DNA of 45,286 nt from Chloromonas sp. AAM2 (Eukaryota > Chlorophyta > Chlorophyceae > Chlamydomonadales > Chlamydomonadaceae): assembly GCA_004335635.1 (NCBI GenBank), contig QAXH01003165.1:1-45286 (forward strand), read 5' to 3'. The notes beneath the pieces were generated by a model. That model searched no databases. It saw only the letters and a program-made list of their open reading frames with translations, and was not told the DNA's origin. Below are positions 21,311 to 33,387 of this stretch, one piece after another. Both the position numbers and the translations under genes were made by a program. Within the stretch, counting starts at the first letter, position 1. Each line of letters begins with the position of its first letter.

Positions 21311-23421
21311 CTAGGGTGACATGGTCCCCTCTGGCTGGCACCAGAACTGTTGGTGCTGCAGTGTGCGAGCGCGCGGCACCACGCCCCCGCACACGCCACA
21401 CACGTAGTGAGACCCATCGGCCAGTGCGCCATGCGCTATCAACCCCTCTCGCCCGGTCTCCTGCGCAGCGCACGAGGTGGAACACACTTGTCAGCTGTTC
21501 AAATCCTTGGAAAGGTCTGCCATGTGGAGGAGGCATAATGAAGATGAGCAGCGCCATCAGTCTCAGATGTGTACAGTCAAGCCTGCTGCACTTGTCAGCT
21601 GCCTAAGCTGGCCCTCAACTCACCGTGAGGATAGGTTGTTTTAGATGATCGTGTTCTCTAAGGGCCTCTGCTGTCAGTTGGTGGTGTGCCAGGGACAGGC
21701 GATCCAGATCATCCGCTAGCCCTGCTGGACAGCCCGTGGGAGGAGCAGGAGGTTGGCAGCCCTGCATGCACGAAGAGGAGGCACTGTACTTGTGCTTGCT
21801 GTTGTCGATCTTGGAAATGTATAAACTGACAAATGTACAGTCTCCACCAAACACGTCTCAGTCTATGTGCTGCAGCTGCACGATTACCTACGTTGACAAA
21901 CGAGCTGCCCTGCATCGGACATAGTTGTGCCTGAGTAGCGCAGCTGTACAAATGTTCAGCTTTCTTTTATACCAAGCACATTTGAGGACGTGTGTGTTGC
22001 CTCGAGCACACCGCGGCCCCAGTCAACTCTGCCCAAATACCGCCCCACTTGACAACCTGCGCAAACAACGGTGACCTTGTCCTCTTGCTGCCGCGAGCCA
22101 ACCAGGCCGCAGCTGGCTGCTCGGTGCTGGGGCTCATGGTCGACTCGGCTGCTCGCAAAAGTATACGTAATGCACTTCCAGTCCTTGGTCGCACCTGTTG
22201 GTGATGTGTATTGCTGGTTATGGGTGCCTGGCCCCTGCCCATGCTGAAGTGAGCAAGCATGGCTTCTAGAGACGCGAGAGACGCCACCCCTTCACTCTGC
22301 ACGCCTGCACAGGCAAATGGAAAGGCGGTTTGGGAACGGCCCCAAGGTCTATGGCCTAGTGCAGCCCAAGGTTAAGGCATACTACGTTTGACGCAGATGA
22401 GGTGTGATTGGCATCCCCGGTGCGGCGGGTGCACAATGCAACTGAAATCGAGACACGATTCAAAGCGCACAACCCCGGCAGTAGCAACAGAGGACCGCAA
22501 CTCCTAGAACAGGGTGGCAGCACCAGCAGCATGGACAGCAGGGCTGCATCACTGGTGCAGGCTGGCAGCATAAACATCAATCTGATTCACACCTCTTTCA
22601 GCCGCAGCTGGCGCAAAAGGCGGATGAAGGCCTGGGTGTTGCGGCTGGTAGGGGTGCTGCTGGTACCGCTGCTGTGGATGTTGATGTTGCTGCTGCTCCT
22701 GCTGCTGTTGCTGCTGTGGTTGGGGATGCCGTTGTTGAGGCGCAAAGGTGCCGCCCAAGTGGCCGGTTGGCAATCCGGGGATGCTGGTCGCCCCTGGGCA
22801 GTGCGCGATGCACATGGACTGAAGCTCATTGATCAACCTGTGGATCACATGGGGCAATTGAAGCAGTTGAAAAGAGCAGAACTGAAACAGTTGACTGAGA
22901 GGGAGAGGGATGTGAATTGAGAGCGTAGCAAGAGTTGTATGAGCGGAATAGTGTGATGTGCTCCAAGGCGTGTGAAACTGCTTTTCTACATGGCGGCGAA
23001 GCATGCACTGGATCCTGGAGAGTCCATGTCTCATAGCTGAAATCACATCGGTCAAAGGCAGGTGTGACGCAGCGCCAGACCTGACACAAACAGTCTTTGC
23101 GCTTCTCCTTCCCCGCGAAGCCAGGGAAAGCTTGCGAGGGCTGATGCAGGTAAGCATGCATTCCCAAGGCTCACGACGAAGTCAAATTCGCCTGACTTGC
23201 TGTTTGAGACTTGGATAGTCTAGCACCCAGTGCCCGCTTCATTCCTCCTGTAGGGCAATCTCGGGCATGTCATGTAGGGCTCAGGATGAATGCACCCACC
23301 TGTTCGCGCCATGCCCTGATTGGTCTTCGCATTGGAGACCTGATAGAGCATGGTGCAACGCAAAACCGAGGTCCTGGCAAGGTAGAGGTCCAGTTTCGGG
23401 CCCGCCTTGCATGCCTGCCAT
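21311..23421 (-). CDS. Unrecognised poly-Q protein with C-terminal Cys/His cluster, 5 exons
   Basis: Exons: 23421-23300, 22837-22593, 22304-22195, 21761-21624, 21460-21311. They join in frame at four junctions into 254 residues from ATG to TAG. The N-terminus is about 40 residues (MAGMQGGPETGP...). A short helical stretch, LINELQSMCIAHC, precedes a Gln/His/Pro-rich tract (residues about 70-115). Two possible helices follow: SLASLEAMLAHFSMGR and LADDLDRLSLAHHQLTAEAL. The C-terminus YVCGVCGGVVPRART...HQQFWC has C-x2-C-x11-H-x4-C spacing and could bind zinc. The poly-Q tract plus zinc-like knuckle would suit a nucleic-acid-binding or adaptor protein, but that is inference. I do not recognise the family. 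The structure rests on splice signals and phase, not on homology. Confidence 0.6.
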
Positions 23422-23720
23422 GATCTACAAAGGCGAACCTAGACACGGCAGCCACGCCCAGCCACCTTGACAGCAACCAAGCAGAGCGTGCCAGTCACAC
23501 AACTCGCATGCAAGCGGAAAGCTACTGTTAGTCAGTGGCCCAGTGAGTGCGAGCACTTAGTAGTGAGTGCGACCGATCTGCCGATTGTGGCACATGATTG
23601 TGGTTGGCCGAGTCAACCGTCGTTTTACTCAGGGCCTGGTTTTACATGAATTCGGCCACCTTACGCAAAAATAGCGTGACTCTTGAATACCACTTGGCGC
23701 GACTTGCACCAACTCTGCGT

Positions 23721-24028
23721 CCACTACCACTATATTGTTCTACTACGTTCACAGTTGGCTGCCGTCCAAAGCACTCTGGCCCAGACTGACTGTGTGTGCT
23801 GGATTGGTCACTCTGATGCTCCTGTGCTCCCTGATGCTCCCGTGCTCCCTGATGCTCCTGTGCTACAATCTCTCTGAGGCTCGAGGCAAAGGCTGCATGT
23901 GCAAAGAGTATGCTCTTTCCGTACTGCTGCCCTTGTGTATTTCTAACTGGCCTTTTGCCTCTCAAGTCCACTATCACTATATTGTTCTACTAATCGTTCC
24001 AAGTGTCCAACAGTTGGCTGCCGTCCAA
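23721..24028. repeat. Imperfect local duplication, about 50 bp, 247 bp apart
   Basis: The segment ccactaccactatattgttc...acagttggctgccgtccaa at 23721-23769 recurs at 23968-24027 with a small insertion. It lies in the divergent spacer; no function is evident. Confidence 0.7.
23817..23872 (+). repeat. 15-bp tandem repeat, about 3.5 units
   Basis: Units of gatgctcctgtgctccct with slight changes repeat every 15 bp. It sits in non-coding sequence, and its CT-rich units resemble the 15-bp minisatellite in the transporter intron only in general composition. Confidence 0.7.
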
Positions 24029-24875
24029 TGTCAGTTCCATGGTGTCAGGGGCATCTCCCATGGTCTCATCCTGACCCACTTTTCATTGGCTTTATGACTG
24101 CCTGTGGTGCGCTAGCCCGTGTAAGACTGTGCAAGATGATATTCTCAAAACTGAACCTGCATTCATTGAGTCTAATTAATAGTCAACAACGCACGAGCTG
24201 CCAGCGTTTGGAAACAGACCAGCTTGAATTCGGGGCAATGCACAACACGTACACAATGACAGCGGAAGCACGAGCTGCTCAGGGTTCTTGCGTGGGCGCC
24301 AAGTAGCGATGCGAAACGGCGAGGGCAGCAACCATCATTTGCATAATGCATTTGAAATCGTCCGGCAATACTTCTTCTATTGGGCCCGTGGTTACTGGAC
24401 CCTAGCATTGCGGACTGGTAATTTTTGAGTCCTAATATCTGGCCGAAAGAATGGCGAGGATAGAAGTATCTTTGGCGATCTGGCGATCTGGCGATGAATT
24501 GGCGATCGATAAGCTGTCAAACACCTGCCTGCTTAAGGCTGTCTGCCCATGCGCCTCGCCTGCCATTGTGATGCGACACCGTCGGTAGCAACAATCTCGG
24601 TAGGAACAACAAATTGTTACAGTGGATAACATGATACAACACACGAGGCTAGAGTTACGATGGTTTCCTCGCTGGCCGTCTGTTTGACAGTTTTGCATGT
24701 GGCAACGACATAAAACCCAAAGGTCTTTGACACCCGGTTATCGCCTGCATTTGTTGAAGACATGTCTCTGCAAAAAGCCGTGAATGCTGATCCGAAATGG
24801 TGTGGAGACAATCACAAGCCCTAATCTGATGCGCTCTCACTAATCAGACCCCCCGACGACGAGCTGCAAGCCAGG

Positions 24876-27800
24876 ATGAAGGTGGTGGCACTCATCAGTG
24901 GAGGGAAGGACTCCTGTCATGCGATGTTCCTGGCGCAACAGCACGGACATGAGATTGTTGCGCTGGCAAACTTATTGCCGAAACGAGACCAACCAGACGA
25001 GCTCAACAGCTACATGTATCAAACGGTAGATGACCCCCGTATGATGAGAGCTGCATCTGGCAGCATGCATCGGTGCACAGTTCCCATGCTGGCGCTGGAC
25101 CTGCATGCAACACCCATGTAAGGGCATTCCTATTCTCATGTGAAAATGCCATCATCGTACGTACCTTTGCGCAACGTGCATGCAAGCAGGTGGGGCATCA
25201 ACTGGTGGAGCAGTATGCTACGTGCATGGGCCTACCGCTGTACCGCAAGCACATCCAAGGCAGCAGCTCAAAGCAGGTGGGGTTCCAGCATATGCCAAAG
25301 GAGTGTCAAACCGCAGATGGTCACGATCACATGTCGAATTGAGAGGTGTTCTGGAAAGCTGAAGCACATCCAGGATGCGCTCAGCTCTAAGCGTACTCTG
25401 AGCAACAGCAACAGCAATGTGCCGTCACCAGCATGGGAGCATCCAGGTATTGCAGCTGCCTAGACTGCTCTGTACTTGTGCCAGATTACGCCCAGCTTAC
25501 TACAGATTGTGCCAGTGCAGCATGAAACAGTTTCAATCCACCAGCGGCCGCTCAACATGCATGAGATAGATGGCCACCTGGCCAGATAGTTTTACCTGCT
25601 CAACTCTTCAGATGGTGATCAATTTCCAGATGTACAGGGCAGCATTGAGTCTGCCTTTATCTGCTTACAATTGCTGGGCATAATGATGCACAAGGGCAGC
25701 GCCAGCTCTTGGTTCATGCGCTTGATTCATTTCATCTCTGCGGCAGGCCAAACGTGGCTCTTGAATTGCTGCTTCGGGACAGCAATGACTGATGCAACCC
25801 AACACTGCTCAGCTTCGTTTCGCCATCAGCTCAACATGTCACAACCGCACATGAGTTTGCATATGAACGGGACAGCAGCGCACGCTCTCGTACGTTCACA
25901 CACACACTCTCCCCACCCTCACATTCTCACTCATCCCCACACTCTTTCCCTTCTCCCTCCTCCACTCCCATTCCCCCCACCCGCAGGACATGCAGTACAC
26001 CCCCACAGAGGGAGATGAGGTTGAGGATCTGTTCGTGCTGCTGTCGTACGTCAAGGACTGCATCCCAGGCGTGGGGGCCGTCACCAGCGGCGCCATCGCC
26101 TCGGACTACCAGCGGTTGCGTGTTGAGCACGTGTGTGCACGCCTCAACCTCGTGTCGCTGGCGTACATGTGGCACCAACCGCAGAGGCAGCTGCTCAGGT
26201 AATGGCGAAGGGGTGTGGATGAGAGAGACAGCAGGTATGCACGCTCTGGTTGAGAGTGAGGTGCTCTTACACTCAGCCATCAGTGTTGTACTTTAGTACT
26301 TGAGTGCATTAGCATAAGCACAAGCGTAAGCAGGACCTGCCACCCAGGGCAAGGGATGGTTTCTGTAGCGCCATATGATAGCTATTCTGGATATACAAGG
26401 CCTTTTGCACGAGGACCGCTCAGCTGGGTTTGCGTCAGAGAACCAAACTATTGTTGTCATTGCACCCCTCCTCAGGTCGATGATCGAGTCCGAGCTGCAT
26501 GCGGTGTTGGTCAAGGTGGCGGGCCTTGGCCTGCGCCCCGACCGGCACCTGGGCAAGAGCATCGCCCAGCTTGAGCCGCACCTGCTGCGTCTGAACGCGC
26601 AGTACGGGTCGCACGTGTGCGGCGAGGGAGGCGAGTACGAGAGCCTCACGCTGGACTCGCCGCTGTTCACACACGCGAGGATTGTGATGGATGCCAGTGA
26701 GGTGGGTGGTAGAGTACGGCATGAGAGGGAGGCAGATCGGGGCAGGGCACGAGCGAAGGAGGAGGGAGGGGTAAACGTTTGGGAAGTGCAAGGAGCAGAG
26801 CCGGCGAAGACACGAGGGAAGCTTGGAAGGCGTGAAGGATGGCAGGCAGGCAGCAAGGATGGAGCCACGGGAGAGGGTGGGAACACGGGAGAGGGTGGGA
26901 ACACGGGAGAGGGTGGGAACACGGGAGAGGGTGGGAACACGGGAAAGGTGGCAGCCAGGATGGCCAGGAGGCACAGATGCACCCGCTCTTTGGTCCAGTA
27001 TTCAACTCGCCACAAGATGGCATTTAGTTTTCGCAACTTTTGGAAGGCTGTGCAGTGTGTCACATGCATGGTGGGACAGAGGCATGGGACATACAAAAGC
27101 CTGTGCAATGGATGGTCACAGGACAGCGGGAAGGGTCTGAGAAAGCGGTCACACATGCTGCCGTACCGAGGTGTACAGGTCATTTGGTTGGCCTTTGCTT
27201 GGTAGGACGCATGTTTGTTGCGTGGTGTTTGTCACGATTCTTTGTCTTACTTTGTGTTCAGCCTTGCACCCTGAAGCTGACTAGCAAAGGCGATGTTGCA
27301 GTTCACAATCAGTTGTCAAACAATGCTGCCTGCTGCTTGCGCAGGTCATCGTGGAGTCCGCTGATAGCATGGCTCCCGTAGCGTACCTCCGCCCCACTGC
27401 ATTTCACACCGAGCCCAAGATAGCCCAACACACAGAGACCCTTGGTAGCTCCGGCCCGGACATGCGCAGGATCAGCAACTCCAACAGCTTGGATATGGGC
27501 ACAAACGGGACAAGTCCCTCTGCGGCCATGCTGCTGGGCAGTCCCAAGCTGAGCAAGATGACCAGCTGGTCACGGGCACACCCGCAGGCCGCCCTGCCCG
27601 CGGTGAGCCACTGGGACTCCATGGCTGTCTTTCGTGCAAACCGCCTTTGCTGTGCAAACAAACCGCCTACCCACAATGCACTCAGTTAATCTCAGCTTTG
27701 GTGGTGCATGAGGGTCGCTCATCTGCTCATGCAAGGCCTTTGCAGCTGCACAAGCTGTGCTTCTTAATGAAGTGTGTCTTGTTGTTCAATGTTATCCGGC

Positions 27801-30800
27801 GTTGTTCACACTGCATCAAACAACAACAGCCAAAACCATGGTACAGGCTGACTCTCCTGACTGCATCGACAAGAGCAACTTGGCTGGCCGCTACCGCTTG
27901 CCCAGGTGCATGTGGTGCCCGATGACTACCAGCCGTGCGCCAGCCACCACAGGGATGTGAGCCGGACCTCGGTGGAACGTCGTCCCGGGCAGTGCAGCGT
28001 GCACGTGCGCCTTAGGCAGCAGGCAGACTACATGCAGGTCAGGGAAACGACTTGGGCTGCTGATCGCCTTAGGCAGCAGGCAGACTACATGCAGGTCAGG
28101 GAAACGACTTGGGCTGCTGATAGGCGCACAAGATACATGGGGTGTGTGTGAAATGTACAACCTACACTTGTGCCACTAGTACTCTGTGATGCCATATTTT
28201 AACTGTCGTGAACATGTTGGCATGCAAACATTGCAAACATTGCAGGGACAAGGGGACAGATTGTTTCTATCTGTTCAATGAATGGTGCAGTCAGCGATTG
28301 TTGATGTTAACTGGCTCGTTGTGGGGCTTGCATTTACGCGCATCGCATAGGACATGCCTCATTGGTTTCCTGTGTGCTGTGTTGCTGTGCTGCCGTGCTG
28401 CTGCAGATCACTTGCTGGGCTGTCCTGAACAGCCAGCAGCAGGCCCTGTCCAGCGACATCACCGAAAACGACACGCTTGTGGCACTCATGGACATACTCA
28501 CTGTGAGTGAGACGAGAGTGAGAGTGTGCGAGCGCTCTCAGTGGCCTAGATGGCGGAAAAGCTCAAACCGTGGAGTGACCTGGGAAAGAATGGCGCAAGG
28601 CTGCAGATAGCTCCTGTCAGCCTGTCAATTACGTGTAAACGAGTCAGTGTGGCCGGTCGTTGTGATTGCATTCCACGGCCTCCAGTTGGGGCAGCACCGC
28701 TGGTTGCCACGCAGCACACCCAATATCACACCCAAGTCACCCTGCGCACTTCTGCTTCTTTAAACTGCTCTATGCGCAGGCTATCCAGCAGCGTCTGAGG
28801 GAGGCGGGCCTTCAGCTTGGCCATGCGCTGTACGTGCACCTGCTGCTGGCCAACATGGGACACTTTGCAGCCGCTAACAACATGTACTGCAGGACGTTTC
28901 CGGCAACAGACCCGCCGTCGCGCACATGTGTGCAGGTAAAGCGGCGGTTGGAATTTAATCGTGGTTTCAGTGGGGCGTGAGGTCAGATGCAAGGAACTGT
29001 CCTTGGAGCTGTACATACATGCATGCGTCAAGGTTTGAGTCAGGTTTGGGCCTGAAGTGCGGCATGCGCGATCACTGTCAGTGGACATCTCAACATGCCG
29101 ATCCATGCTGCCCATGCCTTGACTGTCCTGCCAGATTGTGTTCCTGACGTGTTTGCTGTCACATCATTAGAATACCAGATACATGGTCTAAACACAACAA
29201 TGCAAGCATCCCCAGATGTACGGCCCCCGCTTAGAAACCAAGTCTACACTATGCTGTCACCCCTGCTCCCTAAGCTAAAACTATAATACCCACCTCCATT
29301 TCCATGCAGCTGCCTCTGCCGGCTGGTGTACCGGTTATGCTGGATCTTCTGGTGGCAAGAAACGCCTTCACACCCCCTTTAACCACCACCAGCAGCCACT
29401 CCCACAGCCAGGCGTCCCCGGGCTCGAGCTTCAGCAGCCACGTCAGCCCTCAGATCAGCAGCTGCAACATGGCCAGGACAGCCTCACTCGTTTGTGAACT
29501 ACCACAGCAATTTGCGGAAAATGGAAACGGTTCTGTGGTTTCTCATTGCGAGAAAAGAGTACTGCACGTGCAGAGCATCTCATCCTGGGCGCCTTCATGC
29601 ATAGGCCCTTACAGCCAGGTAAGAACTGACCTGAGATCCGGAAATGCCAACTGCTTGTGATTGTCACAATTCTTCCTCCCAAGGAAACGTTTCTGATTGT
29701 TGTTATCAAATTATGCTGAATGCCAAACACGTGCAGAAACAGCATCAAACCTTTTCCATTTGTCACTGGCTTGACTTTTACTGAACGCCACTCATACCAC
29801 AGCAGAAAGGATCTTGATGTCGCTTCAGTCTCATGTTGGAATCAAATCATCTTGGTTGAGCTCTGTGGTTGGCAGGCTTGATGAGCATAAAATCTTCAGC
29901 TTCGTGTTCATGTTGTTTGCAGGCCACCGCCTACGAGGGCCTTATCTACGGTGCAGGCGCCATCCCCCTTCAGCCCAGCAGCATGACTGTCCTGGCGGGC
30001 GACGCGGCAGCGCAGGCACTGTGCGCGCTGCGGCACGTGCAGTCCGTTTCTGTGGCCATGCGCACGTGCGCGCTCAGGGCTGGGCTGGCACTCACGGTCT
30101 ACTACTGCGCGTCCATCGGGCCTGCCGGACTGGTGAGCCTCCCTTGCACCACATCACGATCATTCCACTGTCAGGAGAATTTGCTATGAACGAACATAGC
30201 TGAGGCAGCAGTTACAGAGTGCCCGATGATATTCGTGAGGGGCTGATGGCTTTTGCTTATTCCCACAGGTGGCGGGTTGATTGCCTGGGTAGCTCTGCTG
30301 ACTGGGTGGCTGTTTTGTTCCAGGCATGGTGGATGCTACTGCTGCACATGGACCTATTCACACACAAATATTTGTTGCGCTTGACTGCGTGCAGGAGCAA
30401 GTGCGACAGACTGTCAATGGTGTGCTGAATGACGGACTGCCTACCTCCCCCACAACAGTGAGTGGCAAACACGTGCTGCTCGTTTGTCTGTCTGCCTGTC
30501 TGTATGTGCTTGCTGTGGAAAACTGCCTGATTGCATACGTGCAGCTTCTGAACCGTCGCCCCGGCTGTTTGCCTGACGACGCCTGCTCACCGTCTCTCTG
30601 TTGCAGGGGCGCAGGCGGCAGGTCGGACCCGATGGTCTGGAGCTGAGCGATGATGATGATGACGATGACGATGAGAACGGTGAGAAGCGAGACGGCTTGC
30701 GGCTGCTGCTACATGGCATGCTTGTTGCTTATGTGGGGAAAGCCCGCGGTTTGTGAAAACGCAGTAGCAACCCTGCAGACGCTTTAGTGAGTGCTGGGAG

Positions 30801-33387
30801 GTATACACACGTGCCAGTCAGTTTGGATCAGTGATGCGGAAGACACTCAGTGCATTTTTGCGAAGTGATTGTGCTGTTGGTGTGCTGTGGCATGGGTAAG
30901 TTTTACAGCAATGCAAAACAGCACGTAAATCAGGCCTGGCTTCAAGCACCAGCCACACTGTGTGCTGGATGTATGTGCATGTGTCTGTGTGTGTAGGTGA
31001 TGACGGTATGGTGCACGAGGACGACACCCTCGACCCGTACTTAAGACCTCCTGCCGTGCGCAGCTGTGTGCGGAGCAACGTCGTGTATGTGTCGGTGCCA
31101 GGCCTACCCAGGGGGTGAGAGGCAAGGGAAGAATTGGGTGCAGGGTGTAGCAGGGCAGGGCTGACCGGCTTGCAGCCACCTCACGGCGTGTGCTACTGTG
31201 ACAGCAGCGTGTCATTCGCTCACACCATTCGCTCTGTAAGTATGCGCACGTTACAATGCTCTCATTTCTTCATCAGTTGCGTCTTGTTGTCAAGATTAGT
31301 GTGTTTTTGCTTTCACAACTCGGGTGTGCTGCATGGTACATGCGTACAAGGGGCATGTGCCTTCACATGGCACGCGTGCGCTCACATGGCTTGTGCAGGT
31401 GCCTGGTTGAGATTCAGCCCATGGTGTTGGACTGTGCCTGGCTAGAGGCCCAGGGCCCGGGCTCCGACAGCCACAGCAGCACCAGCACCACAAACCTCAC
31501 ACAAACCCAGGTGTCAAACCCAGCCGTGCTGGAATCAGAAGACGAAGAAGAAGAGGTGGAACCCTTGAGTTTTCCCGTGTCGCCCTCAGGCCCCTCGCTC
31601 TCCATGCCCACGCTATCCGGCCCTGTGGCCATGGGGGTGGTGGCGCCAGACGCATTGGGCCAGGCAACGTCCCTTACAAGTACAACACTCATGCAGGCCT
31701 CGAAATGCGCTGCATTGCTGCCAGATTCGCCACTGACATCGGTAGGGTCAGGGGAAATGGTGCAAGCTGTGTGCCCATGCTCCCCCGCCAGCCCTGCCCA
31801 GACGGAACGGGCGGCGAATGGTGCCACGCATGCGCTTGATGCTCAAGCACACGTGCTGTCTCCCCTGGGCAACCAAGGGCACGTGCAGTCTGTTGAGAGC
31901 CCACGTGACAAGCCGTTACAAGCCGCTTTCAAGGGTTTCCTTGGCACCCAATCTGAGGCTCCGTCTGGCACCCGCTCGGCGGGGGAGGCTGGGTTTCCTT
32001 GCAGCCCTATATCTGCTGCACAAACACGCCGTTCCCTGCTATCCCATGTGACACATGCCAATGCAGCTGCACAGAACATGCTGCTGCAACCGCAAATCAC
32101 CTCATCGGCTCTGGAAGCAGTGGAAGCACGTGGTCTGCAACCCCTACGCTCCAACAGCCATACCGCGCCATCCCAGCAAACAATCACCGCCCTGCGATCA
32201 AAGAGCCAGACAACAAAAGCATCGGCCGGCGGTTTAGCACGTCACGTGATTCAGATGAATCTGTTGAGCCTACGTGGGCCTCACCAACGTACTCTGACTC
32301 CTGACAGCTGCCATGCAAGCGTCTGCAGCAGCTTGGACCATGAAAGTGTAGTGCTCAGTCCAGAGCACCCGTTCCATCACCACCAACAACACCACAATCG
32401 TCGTACCTATCAGCACACAGAGTCTGCTGGTTGTGCCAGCAGCAAGGGCTCGCACAATGTGATGGTCACAACCGTCTTCTGCAGGCAGTTTGGCGTGCTC
32501 AAGTCGCTTTATCATCTGCCGGTAAGTAGCCACCATCATCTACCCAAAGTTAACTTCGTCCACCACGAGTCAACTTTGCAATACAGCTGTGTTAAGTACT
32601 CTTGCTGCTTGGTTCCTGACAGGGTGAGAAGCTATCATACCTTTGCAGCTGCGCACTTATCACTGGTCCCGGCTCCTTCCCGCGTGTGTGTTCAGGCGGA
32701 TGTGTTTGCGCGGCCAGGGGTGAATAAGCGGCTGCAGCTTGCAATCAGCAGCGTGCTGGCCAGTTACAGCGTGGGTCCAGAGCACGTGGTGCAGCTCAGG
32801 GCATGGTACGACATGCATCAGGTGAGATGGCATGCCATGGAACTGCTCGCTGCACCTGAAAGGTGAACATTGTTGGTACTGGGCCATCTGATATTGTCGC
32901 AATCGCTGGCTTTATGTTGGAAGGCGACTGCTTGCCTTCCAGTTTGGTGGCTGTTGGCCAGCTACTAAACCAGCCTCAGTCTCTTAGCCACCAATACACC
33001 AGGGTGACTGTCTGACATAGACAGGCATCCACCCAGCACACCCAACCCGGAGCATGCACCCACCCGTTGTTCAACGCCTATCAGCACCCAGCCGCTGCCA
33101 TGTTCTGTCGGGGGTTGCCTACACATAGCCCGGCTCCGCCCTGGCAAGACACCAGTTGTTGTGTCCAGTTCTTTATGCCCAGTGTGGCTCAGCCCTGGCA
33201 GGGCAGCAGCCTCACTCCCATGGTTGCACACCTTGCCCTGCAGGTGCCGGAGGAGGCAGCCAGTCAGCTGTTCAGCGACTGTGTGGAGGGGTGGCACGTG
33301 AACTGGATGCCCGCCCTGCACGTGAGCACCACGGTGTGCGAGGGGGGCACGGCTGCGGTGCTGGAGCTCCTGGCAAAGCCGCGCTGA
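24876..33387 (+). CDS. DPH6: Diphthine-ammonia ligase (DPH6) with C-terminal RidA-like domains, 16 exons
   Basis: Catalyses the last step of diphthamide synthesis on elongation factor 2: ATP-dependent amidation of diphthine, in the cytosol. Exons: 24876-25025, 25190-25276, 25987-26198, 26476-26701, 27345-27602, 27906-28037, 28407-28502, 28780-28935, 29310-29618, 29923-30132, 30395-30457, 30607-30679, 30997-31114, 31399-32521, 32696-32821, 33244-33387; 1160 residues in one frame. The ATP-pyrophosphatase domain starts MKVVALISGGKDS (PP-loop). Then come EGDEVEDLF, AIASDYQRLRVEHVC, HLGKSIAQLEPHL and HVCGEGGEYESLTLDSPL. RidA/YjgF-like parts follow: LYVHLLLANMGHFAAANNMY, LHVQSISSWAPSCIGPYSQ and AYEGLIYGAGAIPLQP. 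The two-part layout is that of fungal and plant DPH6, not the short human form. A run of eight Asp and a roughly 370-residue low-complexity stretch (exon 31399-32521) interrupt the second RidA-like domain. The ATG matches the conserved family start. Confidence 0.93.
26867..26948 (+). repeat. 18-bp tandem repeat in a DPH6 intron
   Basis: About 4.5 units of cacgggagagggtgggaa lie in the intron between exons 26476-26701 and 27345-27602. The unit contains GGTGGGA, resembling the donor GAGGTGGGTGG of the preceding exon, but the array starts about 165 bp beyond it. Confidence 0.85.
28008..28121 (+). repeat. 57-bp tandem duplication spanning a DPH6 5' splice site
   Basis: Two identical copies, 28008-28064 and 28065-28121. 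Each contains the end of the exon (LRQQADYMQ), the donor CAG|GTCAGG (28038 and 28095) and about 27 intron bases. Because 57 is a multiple of three and the intervening frame is open, the second donor would add 19 in-frame residues (VRETTWAADRLRQQADYMQ). Each copy also holds CTTAG and GCAG, which could act as acceptors and create a tiny new intron. Confidence 0.92.

Larger units (their letters stand above)
23422..24875. promoter_or_regulatory. Divergent intergenic region
   Basis: About 1.45 kb lie between the start of the poly-Q gene (minus) and DPH6 (plus), so both promoters should be here. It contains a 15-bp tandem repeat (23817-23872), a local duplication (23721-23770 and 23968-24028) and three short tggcgatc-like repeats near 24474-24505. 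No convincing coding exon is seen. Confidence 0.5.

Noticed and set aside
22408..22920. Plus-strand open frame with a poly-Leu stretch that looks like a membrane protein
   Set aside because: It is the complement of the poly-Q tract of the minus-strand gene; CTG/CAG repeats read as Leu one way and Gln the other. The minus-strand exons fit by phase and splice signals.
26293..27183. 296-residue minus-strand frame with VFPPSP repeats
   Set aside because: It is opposite DPH6 exon 26476-26701 and the intronic 18-bp array. Length is due to the repeat, and no conserved motif is seen.
31172..31235. Candidate DPH6 exon after an apparent acceptor near 31170, ending in gtaagt
   Set aside because: Splicing 31114 directly to 31399 gives the expected LPRGCLVEIQPMVL with correct phase. 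Adding this piece would put a non-family sequence in the middle of a conserved strand.
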